Source of the DNA: Levilactobacillus spicheri DSM 15429
Lineage (GTDB): Bacteria; Bacillota; Bacilli; Lactobacillales; Lactobacillaceae
Assembly (NCBI RefSeq): GCF_001435095.1
Contig: NZ_AZFC01000002.1
Span: 1 to 64,000 of the forward strand
Direction of reading: 5' to 3'
DNA: 64,000 nucleotides
Below are positions 1-6,062 of the stretch, piece after piece. Each line of letters starts with the position of its first letter. Position 1 is the stretch's first letter. The position numbers and the translations under genes were made by a program. The notes beneath the pieces were generated by a model. It was not told the origin of the DNA. It saw only the letters and a program-made list of their open reading frames with translations, and did not search any database.

Positions 1-54
1 CCGTTCAAGGTACCGAACAAAATCAAATGTTGCTGCGTCTGGTGCTAGAGCCAT
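1..54 (-). CDS. Unknown prophage early protein, N-terminal fragment
   Basis: Only the first 18 codons are inside the window. Read on the minus strand from the ATG at 54 they give MALAPDAATFDFVRYLER, and the frame is still open at base 1. An AAGGGG ribosome binding site lies 6-7 bases upstream of the ATG, which is why I accept this short piece as a real gene start. It continues the leftward early operon of the prophage. The product cannot be recognised from so few residues. The same bases on the plus strand have no convincing reading frame. Confidence 0.5.
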   Translation of the reverse strand, partial: MALAPDAATFDFVRYLER

Positions 55-119
55 TGACAACGCCCCTTTTTCAGTGTAGAATTCATACTGAAAATGCTTG
101 ATTCATGTAATCTTTCGGT

Positions 120-152
120 GAGTTCTGACGGCCAAGTCAGGACTCTTTTTTT
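120..152 (+). terminator. Intrinsic terminator, plus strand
   Basis: A 10-bp stem (GAGTTCTGAC pairing with GTCAGGACTC, one G-U) has a 6-base loop and is followed by eight T residues at 145-152. It would stop plus-strand transcripts. No plus-strand gene upstream is visible inside the window, so it may end an antisense transcript or belong to a gene further left. Confidence 0.6.
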
Positions 153-163
153 ATGCCATAGTT

Positions 164-367
164 TCATCGATCGACGACCTCCAATCCGCTTGTGAACATT
201 TCAAATGGCTCATGACCACGCCTCTTAATGACAGCAATTTGTTTATTCGACTTACCGTAAACGTCCGGCTTGAGCTCTACCACTTTGCCAACGCCAGCCG
301 ATACCATCTTGACGCCTGCGGCATACGTATCTTCGTAGCTAACCTTGTCGCCAACGCTAATTTTCAT
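164..367 (-). CDS. Small hypothetical prophage protein (67 aa)
   Basis: The start is the ATG at 367 (MKISVGDKVSY...), which has a GGAGG site with good spacing. A longer in-frame reading to 460 exists, but it has no ribosome binding site there and would overlap the neighbouring small gene over a long stretch. The protein has alternating hydrophobic and basic beta-type segments (VGDKVSY, VGKVVEL, QIAVIKRRG), suggesting a small SH3-like or beta-barrel fold; that is inference. It overlaps the upstream 54-aa gene by 11 bases, so the two are translationally coupled within the leftward early operon. No family is recognised. Confidence 0.65.
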   Translation of the reverse strand: MKISVGDKVSYEDTYAAGVKMVSAGVGKVVELKPDVYGKSNKQIAVIKRRGHEPFEMFTSGLEVVDR

Positions 368-521
368 GCTGATCCTCCAATCCGAAGAAGTTTTTCCAAA
401 ATGGTGCCCATCCGCCGGCACGTACCACTGACTTACGTAGCTGATAACCAGCTGAGGCAATCAACACAATTACTGTTAGCCAGAAGGCTAGAAAGCCAAC
501 TAGCAGGTAAACTTCATTCAT
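357..521 (-). CDS. Small prophage membrane protein (54 aa)
   Basis: This reading frame starts at the ATG at 521. A GGAAAGGA site sits 9 bases upstream; an earlier ATG at 530 touches that site and is less likely. The protein has one strongly hydrophobic N-terminal segment, about residues 4-24 (VYLLVGFLAF...), followed by a basic and aromatic tail (YQLRKSVVR, PFWKNFFG). It therefore looks like a single-pass membrane peptide with a cytoplasmic C-terminus. Its stop overlaps the start of the next gene. Small membrane proteins in phage early regions can act in superinfection exclusion or host takeover, but no such function is shown here. Confidence 0.6.
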   Translation of the reverse strand: MNEVYLLVGFLAFWLTVIVLIASAGYQLRKSVVRAGGWAPFWKNFFGLEDQHEN

Positions 522-595
522 GTGGATCATTCCTTTCCGTGTATACGTTCTTAACCCTATTGATTTACCAAGATTCTAAAGCTATTGATTCCTCC

Positions 596-1423
596 TTAGT
601 ATTCTTCGTTCCAAACTTGATACCGGATGGCAAATTCTTTAACAATTGCTGTGTAAATCTCAATCAGTTTCTTGTCATGAGCAATCACATCAACCTTTGT
701 TGTATTCTTGCGCTGAGTTTTTGAAGTCCCTTCCTCAGCCATTCGACGTCTCAAGTTGGTTAACCGTGTCTTAAGTGATACCCCACCTCGCCGATCTACT
801 TCGTCGTAGATGTCGTTGCGAGTCATCTTGTATGATTCACCTGTGTTACCTTGCTGACGTGCAATCTTACTAATGAGGTGTGATGTCTCATTCCGCCAGT
901 CCATGGTAGACGTGGCAACAATCTCACTAACACCATCAATTTTGTTTTCGAGGCGGTGTTGGGTACGTTCGCTAGCTGCTAGCTTATCCACAACGCCTTG
1001 CATGAATTGAAGTTCCGGTGACAATCGTGTCGTATCTAATTGGGATCGCATGTCGAAGTAGTTATCAACTAATTGGTCATAAATCTCCCACGCCTTATCA
1101 TCTTCAAGGATTTTGAGCAGTTTGCTGTAACCCCGTTCGGATAAGAGATAAGCATTTACTAACCGATTCCAAGCATTTTGAGTGAATCCAAATTCGTTAT
1201 GGCTCAGACCCATAACGGTTTTTAAGTCGATAATGTCAACGCCATCTTTAAATCGCTTGCGGTTGTCGTTAATTCTTCGATTGATCTCACCAAGTGGTTG
1301 GTCATGGATATTCGCAATATCTTTAACCAGCATGGCCTTCTTGTCTTTACCGAAGCCACCTTCAATTCCAGTGAACTCGTACTGGCCGATGTGTTCGCGA
1401 CCGATTACTTTTAGCTGATTCAT
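596..1423 (-). CDS. Phage antirepressor, ORF6N and ORF6C domains
   Basis: This 275-aa protein is a phage antirepressor of the KilA-N/ORF6N class. Residues about 5-125 look like an ORF6N DNA-binding domain (IIDLKTVMG, LLSERGYSKLLKILEDDKAW). Residues about 140-265 look like an ORF6C domain with a coiled-coil-like start and a basic end (TRNDIYDEV, SLKTRLTNLRRRM). Antirepressors of this type antagonise a CI repressor during induction. The start at 1423 has a GGAGGA site 7 bases upstream and follows the Cro-like gene after 2 bases, so they are one operon. The direct target here (probably the CI-like repressor at 1884) is inferred. Confidence 0.85.
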   Translation of the reverse strand: MNQLKVIGREHIGQYEFTGIEGGFGKDKKAMLVKDIANIHDQPLGEINRRINDNRKRFKDGVDIIDLKTVMGLSHNEFGFTQNAWNRLVNAYLLSERGYSKLLKILEDDKAWEIYDQLVDNYFDMRSQLDTTRLSPELQFMQGVVDKLAASERTQHRLENKIDGVSEIVATSTMDWRNETSHLISKIARQQGNTGESYKMTRNDIYDEVDRRGGVSLKTRLTNLRRRMAEEGTSKTQRKNTTKVDVIAHDKKLIEIYTAIVKEFAIRYQVWNEEY

Positions 1424-1425
1424 AA

Positions 1426-1623
1426 TTAGTCCTCCTTAATGTCAAATTCACTAATCATGCTAATGATTAATGCAGTAGCCTTTGGACCTTTTGCTTTTCC
1501 GCTAACAACTTGTTGAATCCATTGCGGAGTTTTGCCAAACAGTATTCCGGCCATACGATAAGTAATACTTTTTTCTGTCATATAATTCTTAACTGCCTTA
1601 CGTCCCGGCTCAGTATCTAACAA
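1426..1623 (-). CDS. Cro-like small helix-turn-helix protein
   Basis: First gene of the leftward early operon. The protein is about 65 aa, and its middle (SITYRMAGILFGKTPQWIQQVVSG) resembles a helix-turn-helix of the XRE/Cro type. The AAAGGAG site touches an ATG at 1632, which leaves no spacing. The TTG at 1623 has 9 bases of spacing and is the better start (MLDTEPGRKAV...). Position opposite the CI-like repressor across an operator-rich divergent region supports a Cro role. That role is inferred from position and size; the fold assignment is moderate. Confidence 0.65.
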   Translation of the reverse strand: MLDTEPGRKAVKNYMTEKSITYRMAGILFGKTPQWIQQVVSGKAKGPKATALIISMISEFDIKED

Positions 1624-1672
1624 TAAAAACATCTCCTTTTATAAAGTAATTTATCAAGCAATGTTGACTTAT

Positions 1673-1852
1673 TTTTAGACTTAGTCTAAAATGAGTGCAT
1701 ACGAAATAAGCAATATAAAACCTACTACCACCGCAATCCCTCGCCAAAGTTATTGTTTTGGTAGGTGTGTTTTTTGTTGCTTGATTACTTGATGAATTAA
1801 TAATAAGCCTTAGTCTAAAAATAGTCAACTTTTATTTAGCCTAAGTCTAATT
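1673..1852. promoter_or_regulatory. Divergent lysis-lysogeny control region with three operators
   Basis: The spacer between the Cro-like and CI-like genes has three related 19-bp sites of the form TTTTAGAC-NNN-GTCTAAAA. O1 at 1673-1691 is perfect over both 8-bp arms. O2 at 1802-1820 has one perfect right half and a degenerate left half. O3 at 1834-1852 matches 6 of 8 bases in each arm. O2 and O3 are centred 32 bp apart, about three helical turns, just upstream of the repressor gene. O1 lies near the start of the Cro-like gene. This is the usual layout of a phage repressor switch; which protein binds is inferred. Confidence 0.75.
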
Positions 1853-1883
1853 AATTTGTCATTGATTGGGAGAAATTACCGAT

Positions 1884-2210
1884 ATGACAACGTTAGATAG
1901 AATTAAAAAAATTTCAAAAAAACGCGGTTTTAGCTTAGTTCAAGTTAATGATAAAGCTGGTTTGGGAAAAAACACTATATATTCTTGGAAAACTAAAGAA
2001 CCAAGTATTAATAACCTGAAGGCAGTTGCCCACGTTCTAAACGTATCTGTTGAATATTTACTAGGTAATACTACAGACGAGTCAATCCCAAGTGAGCCCA
2101 AACGGGTAGACCTCGCAGATGATGATTACATCATGACCTATCAAGGCAAGCCTATTCCCGAGGAGGATATGGAGTATATCAAACGTATCCTAAATGGTGG
2201 AAAGGACTGA
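1884..2210 (+). CDS. CI-like phage repressor, XRE family (108 aa)
   Basis: A helix-turn-helix of the XRE/HTH_3 family covers residues about 5-62 (LVQVNDKAGLGKNTIYSW, NLKAVAHVLNVSVEYLLG). The rest is a short acidic tail. It lacks the long C-terminal LexA-type peptidase domain of lambda CI. It is instead followed directly by a metallopeptidase gene, the arrangement seen in ImmR/ImmA systems such as ICEBs1 and many lactic acid bacterial phages. The ATG at 1884 has a GGGAGA site about 10 bases upstream; a TTG at 1866 is in frame but lies upstream of that site. It should hold the prophage silent by binding the operators at 1673-1852. Confidence 0.85.
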   Translation: MTTLDRIKKISKKRGFSLVQVNDKAGLGKNTIYSWKTKEPSINNLKAVAHVLNVSVEYLLGNTTDESIPSEPKRVDLADDDYIMTYQGKPIPEEDMEYIKRILNGGKD

Positions 2211-2216
2211 TCGTCT

Positions 2217-2639
2217 TTGAACATTTACATCAAGAGATTAATGCAGTATGCATGGGATAATGGCATTTCTTGTGTTTTAACAGATAAGATGAACGAACAC
2301 ACCCCATCATCCGCTCAGCCCAAAAACAAAATAATTCTCATTAATCTTAACTGGTACAATCAATCGGAAATTATTTTTCAAATGGCTCATGAAATTGGTC
2401 ACGTAATCAATAATGATGAGGGCGTCTTGTACTATTCAAGTTTCAGTAATAAATCAAGTTATGAACGAAACGCTAATCTTAAAGCACTAGATATCCTTAT
2501 ACCAATTTATTTAGATATTATTGGTGATTACAATAGCGATAGCGTTTTCCCGTTTATGGAAGCCTTCTGCATCCCAAATCGTTTAGAGAACGATGTGTTA
2601 AATGCCTTTCGAAATAGTATTTCAAAACAAGCAAATTAA
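2217..2639 (+). CDS. ImmA/IrrE-type zinc metallopeptidase (140 aa)
   Basis: Residues 58-62 are HEIGH, the HExxH zinc site of the ImmA/IrrE (DUF955, peptidase M78) family. A downstream Glu-rich helix (YERNANLKALDILIP) is where the third ligand is expected. In known pairs the peptidase cleaves its partner repressor to trigger induction. The gene follows the CI-like repressor by 6 bases, in keeping with a two-gene immunity cassette. The start is a TTG with an AAAGGA site about 10 bases upstream. A later in-frame ATG at codon 8 is possible but has no better site. Confidence 0.85.
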   Translation: MNIYIKRLMQYAWDNGISCVLTDKMNEHTPSSAQPKNKIILINLNWYNQSEIIFQMAHEIGHVINNDEGVLYYSSFSNKSSYERNANLKALDILIPIYLDIIGDYNSDSVFPFMEAFCIPNRLENDVLNAFRNSISKQAN

Positions 2640-2699
2640 ATCTACGCCCAACAATCTGATTGGCGTTAAAAGCTGTACATATCTAGGGAGGATATATTT

Positions 2700-3701
2700 A
2701 TGAAAAAGATTGGATTAGTTTTGGGATTAGTCATTCCAATTATGATTGCACTTCCGGTTGATGCGAAAAACGCAAGGCGTATTTCAGTAAAGACCGCATC
2801 TTCCATTCCTACGAGTACACACAGTCTAAGCGGTAGAGCAACAAAAAAGTCACATATTAAGTTGGTAGTTGGAAAACATGTGCTGGGGAAAACTAACGCT
2901 AACAGTCTTGGAAAATTTAAGATTAAGTTGAAACATCGTCTGAGCTTAAATAAGAAATACTATCTAATTGCTTCCAAAAAAGGCTATAAACAAAGCAAAG
3001 TTCTGATTTCTTTATATAAAGTCGAAAAAAACAAAAATGTAAAAAACGCCACTTCAAATATTAAAATTCCTTCGCCAACTACTTCCAGTTCAAACGGCGC
3101 ATCAAAACCAAACACGCCAAAATATGTTACTAGTCCTGGGGGGAAAGTAACTGAATCGGCATCCGCACCATTTGAAAATGGTTTGCCACATAGTGATGGT
3201 GATGTTTGGTATGTTACATCTGGGAGTACAGTTACAGCTATGTACAAGTATTCTAATGGATCGTGGAATCTAATACTTTCTGATTCTACTTCGGCACCAA
3301 CTACTGCTGATTCCGGTTCTAGTAAACCCATTATTAATAAAAATCAAAGCAAAATAGACGATATTAATACTAAGATTTTAAATATAAAACAGCAAATTAA
3401 TTCCATGTCCCCCAATGTTCAGGCACTTACATTCAATACGGGCAACTCTATTGATAGCTTAAAAGAAGATGACTATTCTCTTGTTTCTGAAATAGCCGAG
3501 TACAGGAGATCACAGGATCGTGATGCCTTTATGATAGTTAACCATGATACTTCCCTGCTTCAGAGAAATAGAAGAACTATATCCGATTATGAAGATGCAG
3601 TGTCTGCCGCTAATGGTGACGTGCAGGGATACATTGCAAAGTATCATCAGCTGGAAGCCAATTTAAGCATACTAAATAATCAGCTTTTGGCTTTAAAATA
3701 A
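2700..3701 (+). CDS. Secreted prophage cargo protein with Ig-like domain
   Basis: The first 22 residues form a classical signal peptide (MKKIGLVLGLVIPIMIALPVDA), so the 333-aa product is exported. Residues about 40-105 look like a small bacterial Ig-like domain (SLSGRATKKSHIKLVVG, LGKTNANSLGKFKIKL, YYLIASKKGYKQSKV). A Ser/Thr/Pro-rich linker, a Trp-containing segment (GDVWYVTSGSTVTAMYKYSNGSW) and a helical Gln/Asn-rich C-terminus follow. There is no LPXTG or transmembrane anchor. It has its own AGGGAGG site and sits between the repressor cassette and the integrase, the usual place for lysogenic-conversion genes. Function unknown. Confidence 0.7.
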   Translation: MKKIGLVLGLVIPIMIALPVDAKNARRISVKTASSIPTSTHSLSGRATKKSHIKLVVGKHVLGKTNANSLGKFKIKLKHRLSLNKKYYLIASKKGYKQSKVLISLYKVEKNKNVKNATSNIKIPSPTTSSSNGASKPNTPKYVTSPGGKVTESASAPFENGLPHSDGDVWYVTSGSTVTAMYKYSNGSWNLILSDSTSAPTTADSGSSKPIINKNQSKIDDINTKILNIKQQINSMSPNVQALTFNTGNSIDSLKEDDYSLVSEIAEYRRSQDRDAFMIVNHDTSLLQRNRRTISDYEDAVSAANGDVQGYIAKYHQLEANLSILNNQLLALK

Positions 3702-3702
3702 C

Positions 3703-3743
3703 AAAAAAGCGCACCCCGTCTCCGCCAAGATAATGGGTGCGCT
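3703..3743 (-). terminator. Hairpin with T-tract on the minus strand
   Basis: A 9-bp perfect stem AGCGCACCC/GGGTGCGCT (3708-3716 with 3735-3743) is flanked by A residues at 3703-3708. Read on the minus strand it is a stem followed by TTTTTT, an intrinsic terminator. Read on the plus strand the stem is followed by mixed sequence, so it ends the cargo gene less well. No minus-strand gene lies immediately upstream, so it may block antisense transcription entering the cargo gene. Confidence 0.5.
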
Positions 3744-3753
3744 AAACATATAT

Positions 3754-3785
3754 CGAGTAAAGCCCTAAGACTTTTACTCGTTCAT
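3754..3785 (+). promoter_or_regulatory. Hairpin in the integrase leader
   Basis: CGAGTAAA at 3754-3761 pairs with TTTACTCG at 3773-3780 and is followed by TTCATTTTAA. It lies just upstream of the integrase ribosome binding site. It may be a weak terminator for the cargo gene or a leader structure that limits integrase expression. The T-tract is poor, so the role is uncertain. Confidence 0.35.
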
Positions 3786-3811
3786 TTTAACTGAGAAAGG
3801 AACGATGTTCA

Positions 3812-4942
3812 ATGGCAAGCATTAGTAAACGTGGGAAAATGTGGCAAGTCAGAGTTAGTTTTAAAGATGCCAATGGTACTTTTAGAACAAAGAATAAAAG
3901 CGGATTTAAGACAAAACGTGAAGCCGAAGCCTATGCAAATCAAGCAGAAGTTGATCGCGACTCTGGCACATTAGTTGTTGAAAAATTTTCCGATTTTCCT
4001 GATTATTTTTGGAAATGGTTTGAAACCTATAAGCAAGGAACTGTACGTGAAAGAACTGAGCTCACTTATATACAGGCCCACAACATATTGAAAGAATTTT
4101 TTTCTGGCGTCTCTATTTCTGACATTGACCGTGAAAAGTACCAGCTTTTTATTAAAAAATACGGTAAAAATCACGCAAAGTCTACTGTATCAAAAATGAA
4201 CTCACTATTTCATGCCTGTGTAAAAGACGCACTTTATGATGGCGCAATAAAAAGAGATTTTATCACAAATATTGCGATCAACTACAACAAAGATAAGACT
4301 CGCAAGGTTCAGTATCTCAGCGTAACCCAACTAGAACGACTTCTGAATTACTTATTTAAAACTCGTAATCCACACTTTACCTCTAAATACATGATTATAA
4401 CCGCCCTAGTAACCGGGCTACGTCCGGGCGAGATTCAAGGATTGAGGTGGCAAGACATTAATGCTAACTTCAATACGATTACTGTTACCCAATCATGGAA
4501 TGAGACGAACAAGGACTTTCAAGAGCTTAAAAATGAGTCATCCCACCGAACAATCAGAGTTAACAATTGGCTTTTAGACCTACTAGATGAGTTGCCAAAA
4601 AACGATAAGCTAAATAGAATATTTGTTAACCAATACAAAACTATTCCCACCTCATCAGCTATAAACAAAACCTTGCGAGACTCACTTAAAGCGAATGAAA
4701 TTGACTTAGCCGGATTCCATTTTCACTCTTGCCGACACACTCACGTTGCTTATCTTCTATCCGAGGGAAACGATCTGTATGCCATATCTAAACGTCTAGG
4801 CCACAGCGACATTACCATTACAGCGAAAGTTTACGCTTATTTAATCGATGAGTATAAGGCAAAAACGGATAATCAAATTGTTACCTCTTTAGATTCACTG
4901 CTCAATAATCCCCAGCCCAATAGCAGTGAAGCCAATTCGTAG
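3812..4942 (+). CDS. int: Prophage tyrosine integrase
   Basis: This 376-aa site-specific recombinase has an AP2-like arm-binding domain at residues 1-50 (GKMWQVRVSF, FKTKREAEAYA), a SAM-like core-binding domain at about 60-160, and a catalytic domain at about 165-355. The catalytic residues are visible: Arg204 (TGLRPGE), His305-x-x-Arg308 (HSCR), His331 (LGHS) and Tyr341 (KVYAYL). All five are intact, so the enzyme should be active. The ATG has an AAAGGA site 9 bases upstream. The gene points at the tRNA-Ser gene, with candidate arm sites and a terminator in between, the normal layout for integration into a tRNA 3' end. Confidence 0.93.
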   Translation: MASISKRGKMWQVRVSFKDANGTFRTKNKSGFKTKREAEAYANQAEVDRDSGTLVVEKFSDFPDYFWKWFETYKQGTVRERTELTYIQAHNILKEFFSGVSISDIDREKYQLFIKKYGKNHAKSTVSKMNSLFHACVKDALYDGAIKRDFITNIAINYNKDKTRKVQYLSVTQLERLLNYLFKTRNPHFTSKYMIITALVTGLRPGEIQGLRWQDINANFNTITVTQSWNETNKDFQELKNESSHRTIRVNNWLLDLLDELPKNDKLNRIFVNQYKTIPTSSAINKTLRDSLKANEIDLAGFHFHSCRHTHVAYLLSEGNDLYAISKRLGHSDITITAKVYAYLIDEYKAKTDNQIVTSLDSLLNNPQPNSSEANS

Positions 4943-4944
4943 CC

Positions 4945-4973
4945 GTGCAAATGTGTGCAAAATATGTGCAAAA
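4945..4973 (+). repeat. Three phased GTGCAAA repeats after int (arm-site candidates)
   Basis: GTGCAA occurs at 4945, 4955 and 4966, i.e. with 10- and 11-bp periods, directly after the integrase stop codon. Helically phased short direct repeats beside an attachment site are typical of integrase arm-type binding sites. Binding is inferred from position and phasing. Confidence 0.5.
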
Positions 4974-5007
4974 TGCTTTTATTTTCTCCTACTTTTTAAC
5001 GAGTTAT

Positions 5008-5057
5008 AAAAAATAGGAACCTCGCTAAATGTTGATTTAACGGGATTCCTATTTTTT
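5008..5057. terminator. Bidirectional terminator between int and tRNA-Ser
   Basis: AAAAAATAGGAA and TTCCTATTTTTT form a long stem with a T-tract on each strand. It separates the integrase from the converging tRNA gene and would serve both. Confidence 0.8.
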
Positions 5058-5082
5058 ATTATACTTCTTACGCGGTTTAAAA

Positions 5083-5170
5083 AGGAGAGTACAGGATTTG
5101 AACCTGCGCGCCGGTATTAGCCGGTTCGCCGGATTTCGAGTCCGGTGCATTACCACTCTGCCAACTCTCC
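5083..5170 (-). tRNA. tRNA-Ser(CGA), probable prophage attachment site
   Basis: Read on the minus strand the gene has a GGAGAGT/ACTCTCC acceptor stem and a D arm. The anticodon stem CCGGA/TCCGG has loop CTCGAAA, giving anticodon CGA for the serine codon UCG. A long class-II variable arm (CCGG-CTAATA-CCGG) and a TTCAAAT T-loop follow. CCA is not encoded. The 3' end faces the integrase, and the gene is complete, so integration at its 3' end has restored it. The attachment core should be the shared 3' part of this gene; the second copy lies outside the window. Confidence 0.95.
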
Positions 5171-5187
5171 AAGTGATTACTTAATCT

Positions 5188-5215
5188 ATTCTACCAATAA
5201 TGGCTATAAATGCAA
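5188..5215 (-). promoter_or_regulatory. Promoter of tRNA-Ser
   Basis: TTGCAT (5210-5215) and TAGAAT (5188-5193) on the minus strand are separated by 16 bp and lie about 18 bases upstream of the tRNA 5' end. Confidence 0.65.
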
Positions 5216-5227
5216 GCCCCAATTGTC

Positions 5228-5626
5228 TTAGATATGACGTTGGGACAAGGCTAAGGGGTCAAACGGATCGATCCACTGCGGGTCCGCGCTAATCAATGCC
5301 AGGGGCACGATGTTAGCGGCATCCAACTTGGCCGCCAACAACTGCTTATCGTAACGAATCGCCGTGGCAATTTCCCAATCGACCCATTCGGACTGCCAGG
5401 TATCCCGACTGATGACGATCAGGATCTGGCGCGCCTGTTTGATCAGGCGCTGCGCCTGCCGCTTCTGCTCGCGTTGCTTCCGCCCCGTGGCCGGTAAGTC
5501 GGTTAATTGCTCGTGAAATTCAACGGCCGGATAATCCCAGTTGTCCGCGCTACGCCGTTGTAGCTGAAGTTGAAAGGCCTTGGCTAATGGATCGTGAGGC
5601 TGGTAACTTATCAGTAGTTTTCCCAT
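5228..5626 (-). CDS. Stand-alone TIR-like domain protein (132 aa)
   Basis: The protein is essentially one TIR-like domain of the MTH538/ThsB type (DUF1863, PF08937). The first strand is KLLISYQPHD. A basic charged helix follows at about 48-66, then a hydrophobic strand with SxW motif (ILIVISRDTWQSEWVDWEI, about 68-86). The family's conserved W-x-x-W-E is present, with Glu85 in the position of the catalytic glutamate of NAD-consuming TIR domains. Such domains act in NAD or nucleotide signalling, often in antiphage defence with a partner effector. No partner gene is adjacent. An extended -10 TGGTATACT is seen at 5661-5669 and an AAGGGAAG site before the ATG. Enzymatic activity is inferred. Confidence 0.75.
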   Translation of the reverse strand: MGKLLISYQPHDPLAKAFQLQLQRRSADNWDYPAVEFHEQLTDLPATGRKQREQKRQAQRLIKQARQILIVISRDTWQSEWVDWEIATAIRYDKQLLAAKLDAANIVPLALISADPQWIDPFDPLALSQRHI

Positions 5627-5881
5627 GACGCAGCTTCCCTTCTTAATCGATTACCCTCTCAGTATACCAGTTCCAAACGACAATTGGATGACAGCCACAT
5701 TCATTTCTTATTAATATTATACGACTAAATTGATTTAGGCCACCGACAATCCTGTTTACCGCCTGATTCAAAAAGCTCGCGACTATTCTCCATCGTGTTA
5801 AGCATAATCCACGGTAAAGATTATGATGAAAAGTAAATTCCTAGCGTATTAGTTGTTACACTGAATTAAAGGACGAACGGT

Positions 5882-5917
5882 CGGGACAGTCCCGCCCTCC
5901 GGCACCCATGGTATACT
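5882..5917 (+). promoter_or_regulatory. Promoter and palindrome upstream of the candidate small RNA
   Basis: TATACT at 5912-5917 is a good -10 box, but no TTGACA-like -35 is present. Instead a perfect inverted repeat CGGGAC-A-GTCCCG occupies 5882-5894, exactly the -35 position. This arrangement suggests an activator- or repressor-controlled promoter. The protein involved is unknown. Bases 5670-5880 otherwise show nothing I can support. Confidence 0.45.
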
Positions 5918-5920
5918 CAC

Positions 5921-6002
5921 GGTGGCTTGAGGGTAAGGCAATTTACCACGGCCATTCTGCTGCTAATGGCTGCTTACGACGTGCATCGTGAGCAGTTTTT
6001 TT
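5921..6002 (+). ncRNA. Candidate structured small RNA, about 80 nt
   Basis: Between a -10 box at 5912 and a strong terminator the transcript would fold into three consecutive hairpins. GGTAA/TTACC spans 5932-5947, GCCATT/AATGGC spans 5951-5970, and the terminator stem CTGCTTACGA/TCGTGAGCAG spans 5970-5995 with seven T residues. GTGG at 5922-5925 can alternatively pair with CCAC at 5946-5949, so the first hairpin may switch. A short reading frame across it has no ribosome binding site and runs on into the antisense of the next gene. I read it as non-coding. It matches no RNA family I can name. Confidence 0.5.
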
Positions 6003-6010
6003 GGCGTCTT

Positions 6011-6042
6011 AAAAGCGGGCCTGGAGAAATTTCCAGACCCGC
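6011..6042 (-). terminator. Terminator of the YdcF-family gene
   Basis: An 11-bp stem (6015-6025 with 6032-6042, one mismatch) with a 6-base loop is followed on the minus strand by TTTT. It lies 21 bases after the stop of the YdcF-family gene and converges with the small-RNA terminator. Confidence 0.75.
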
Positions 6043-6062
6043 CCGTATTAATCTAGTAGCGC

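Noticed and set aside
212-724. 170-codon plus-strand open frame across the prophage early genes
   Set aside because: It runs antisense to three genes with good ribosome binding sites and has none of its own.
1610-1828. 72-codon minus-strand frame in the control region
   Set aside because: No ribosome binding site; it covers the operators and overlaps the Cro-like start.
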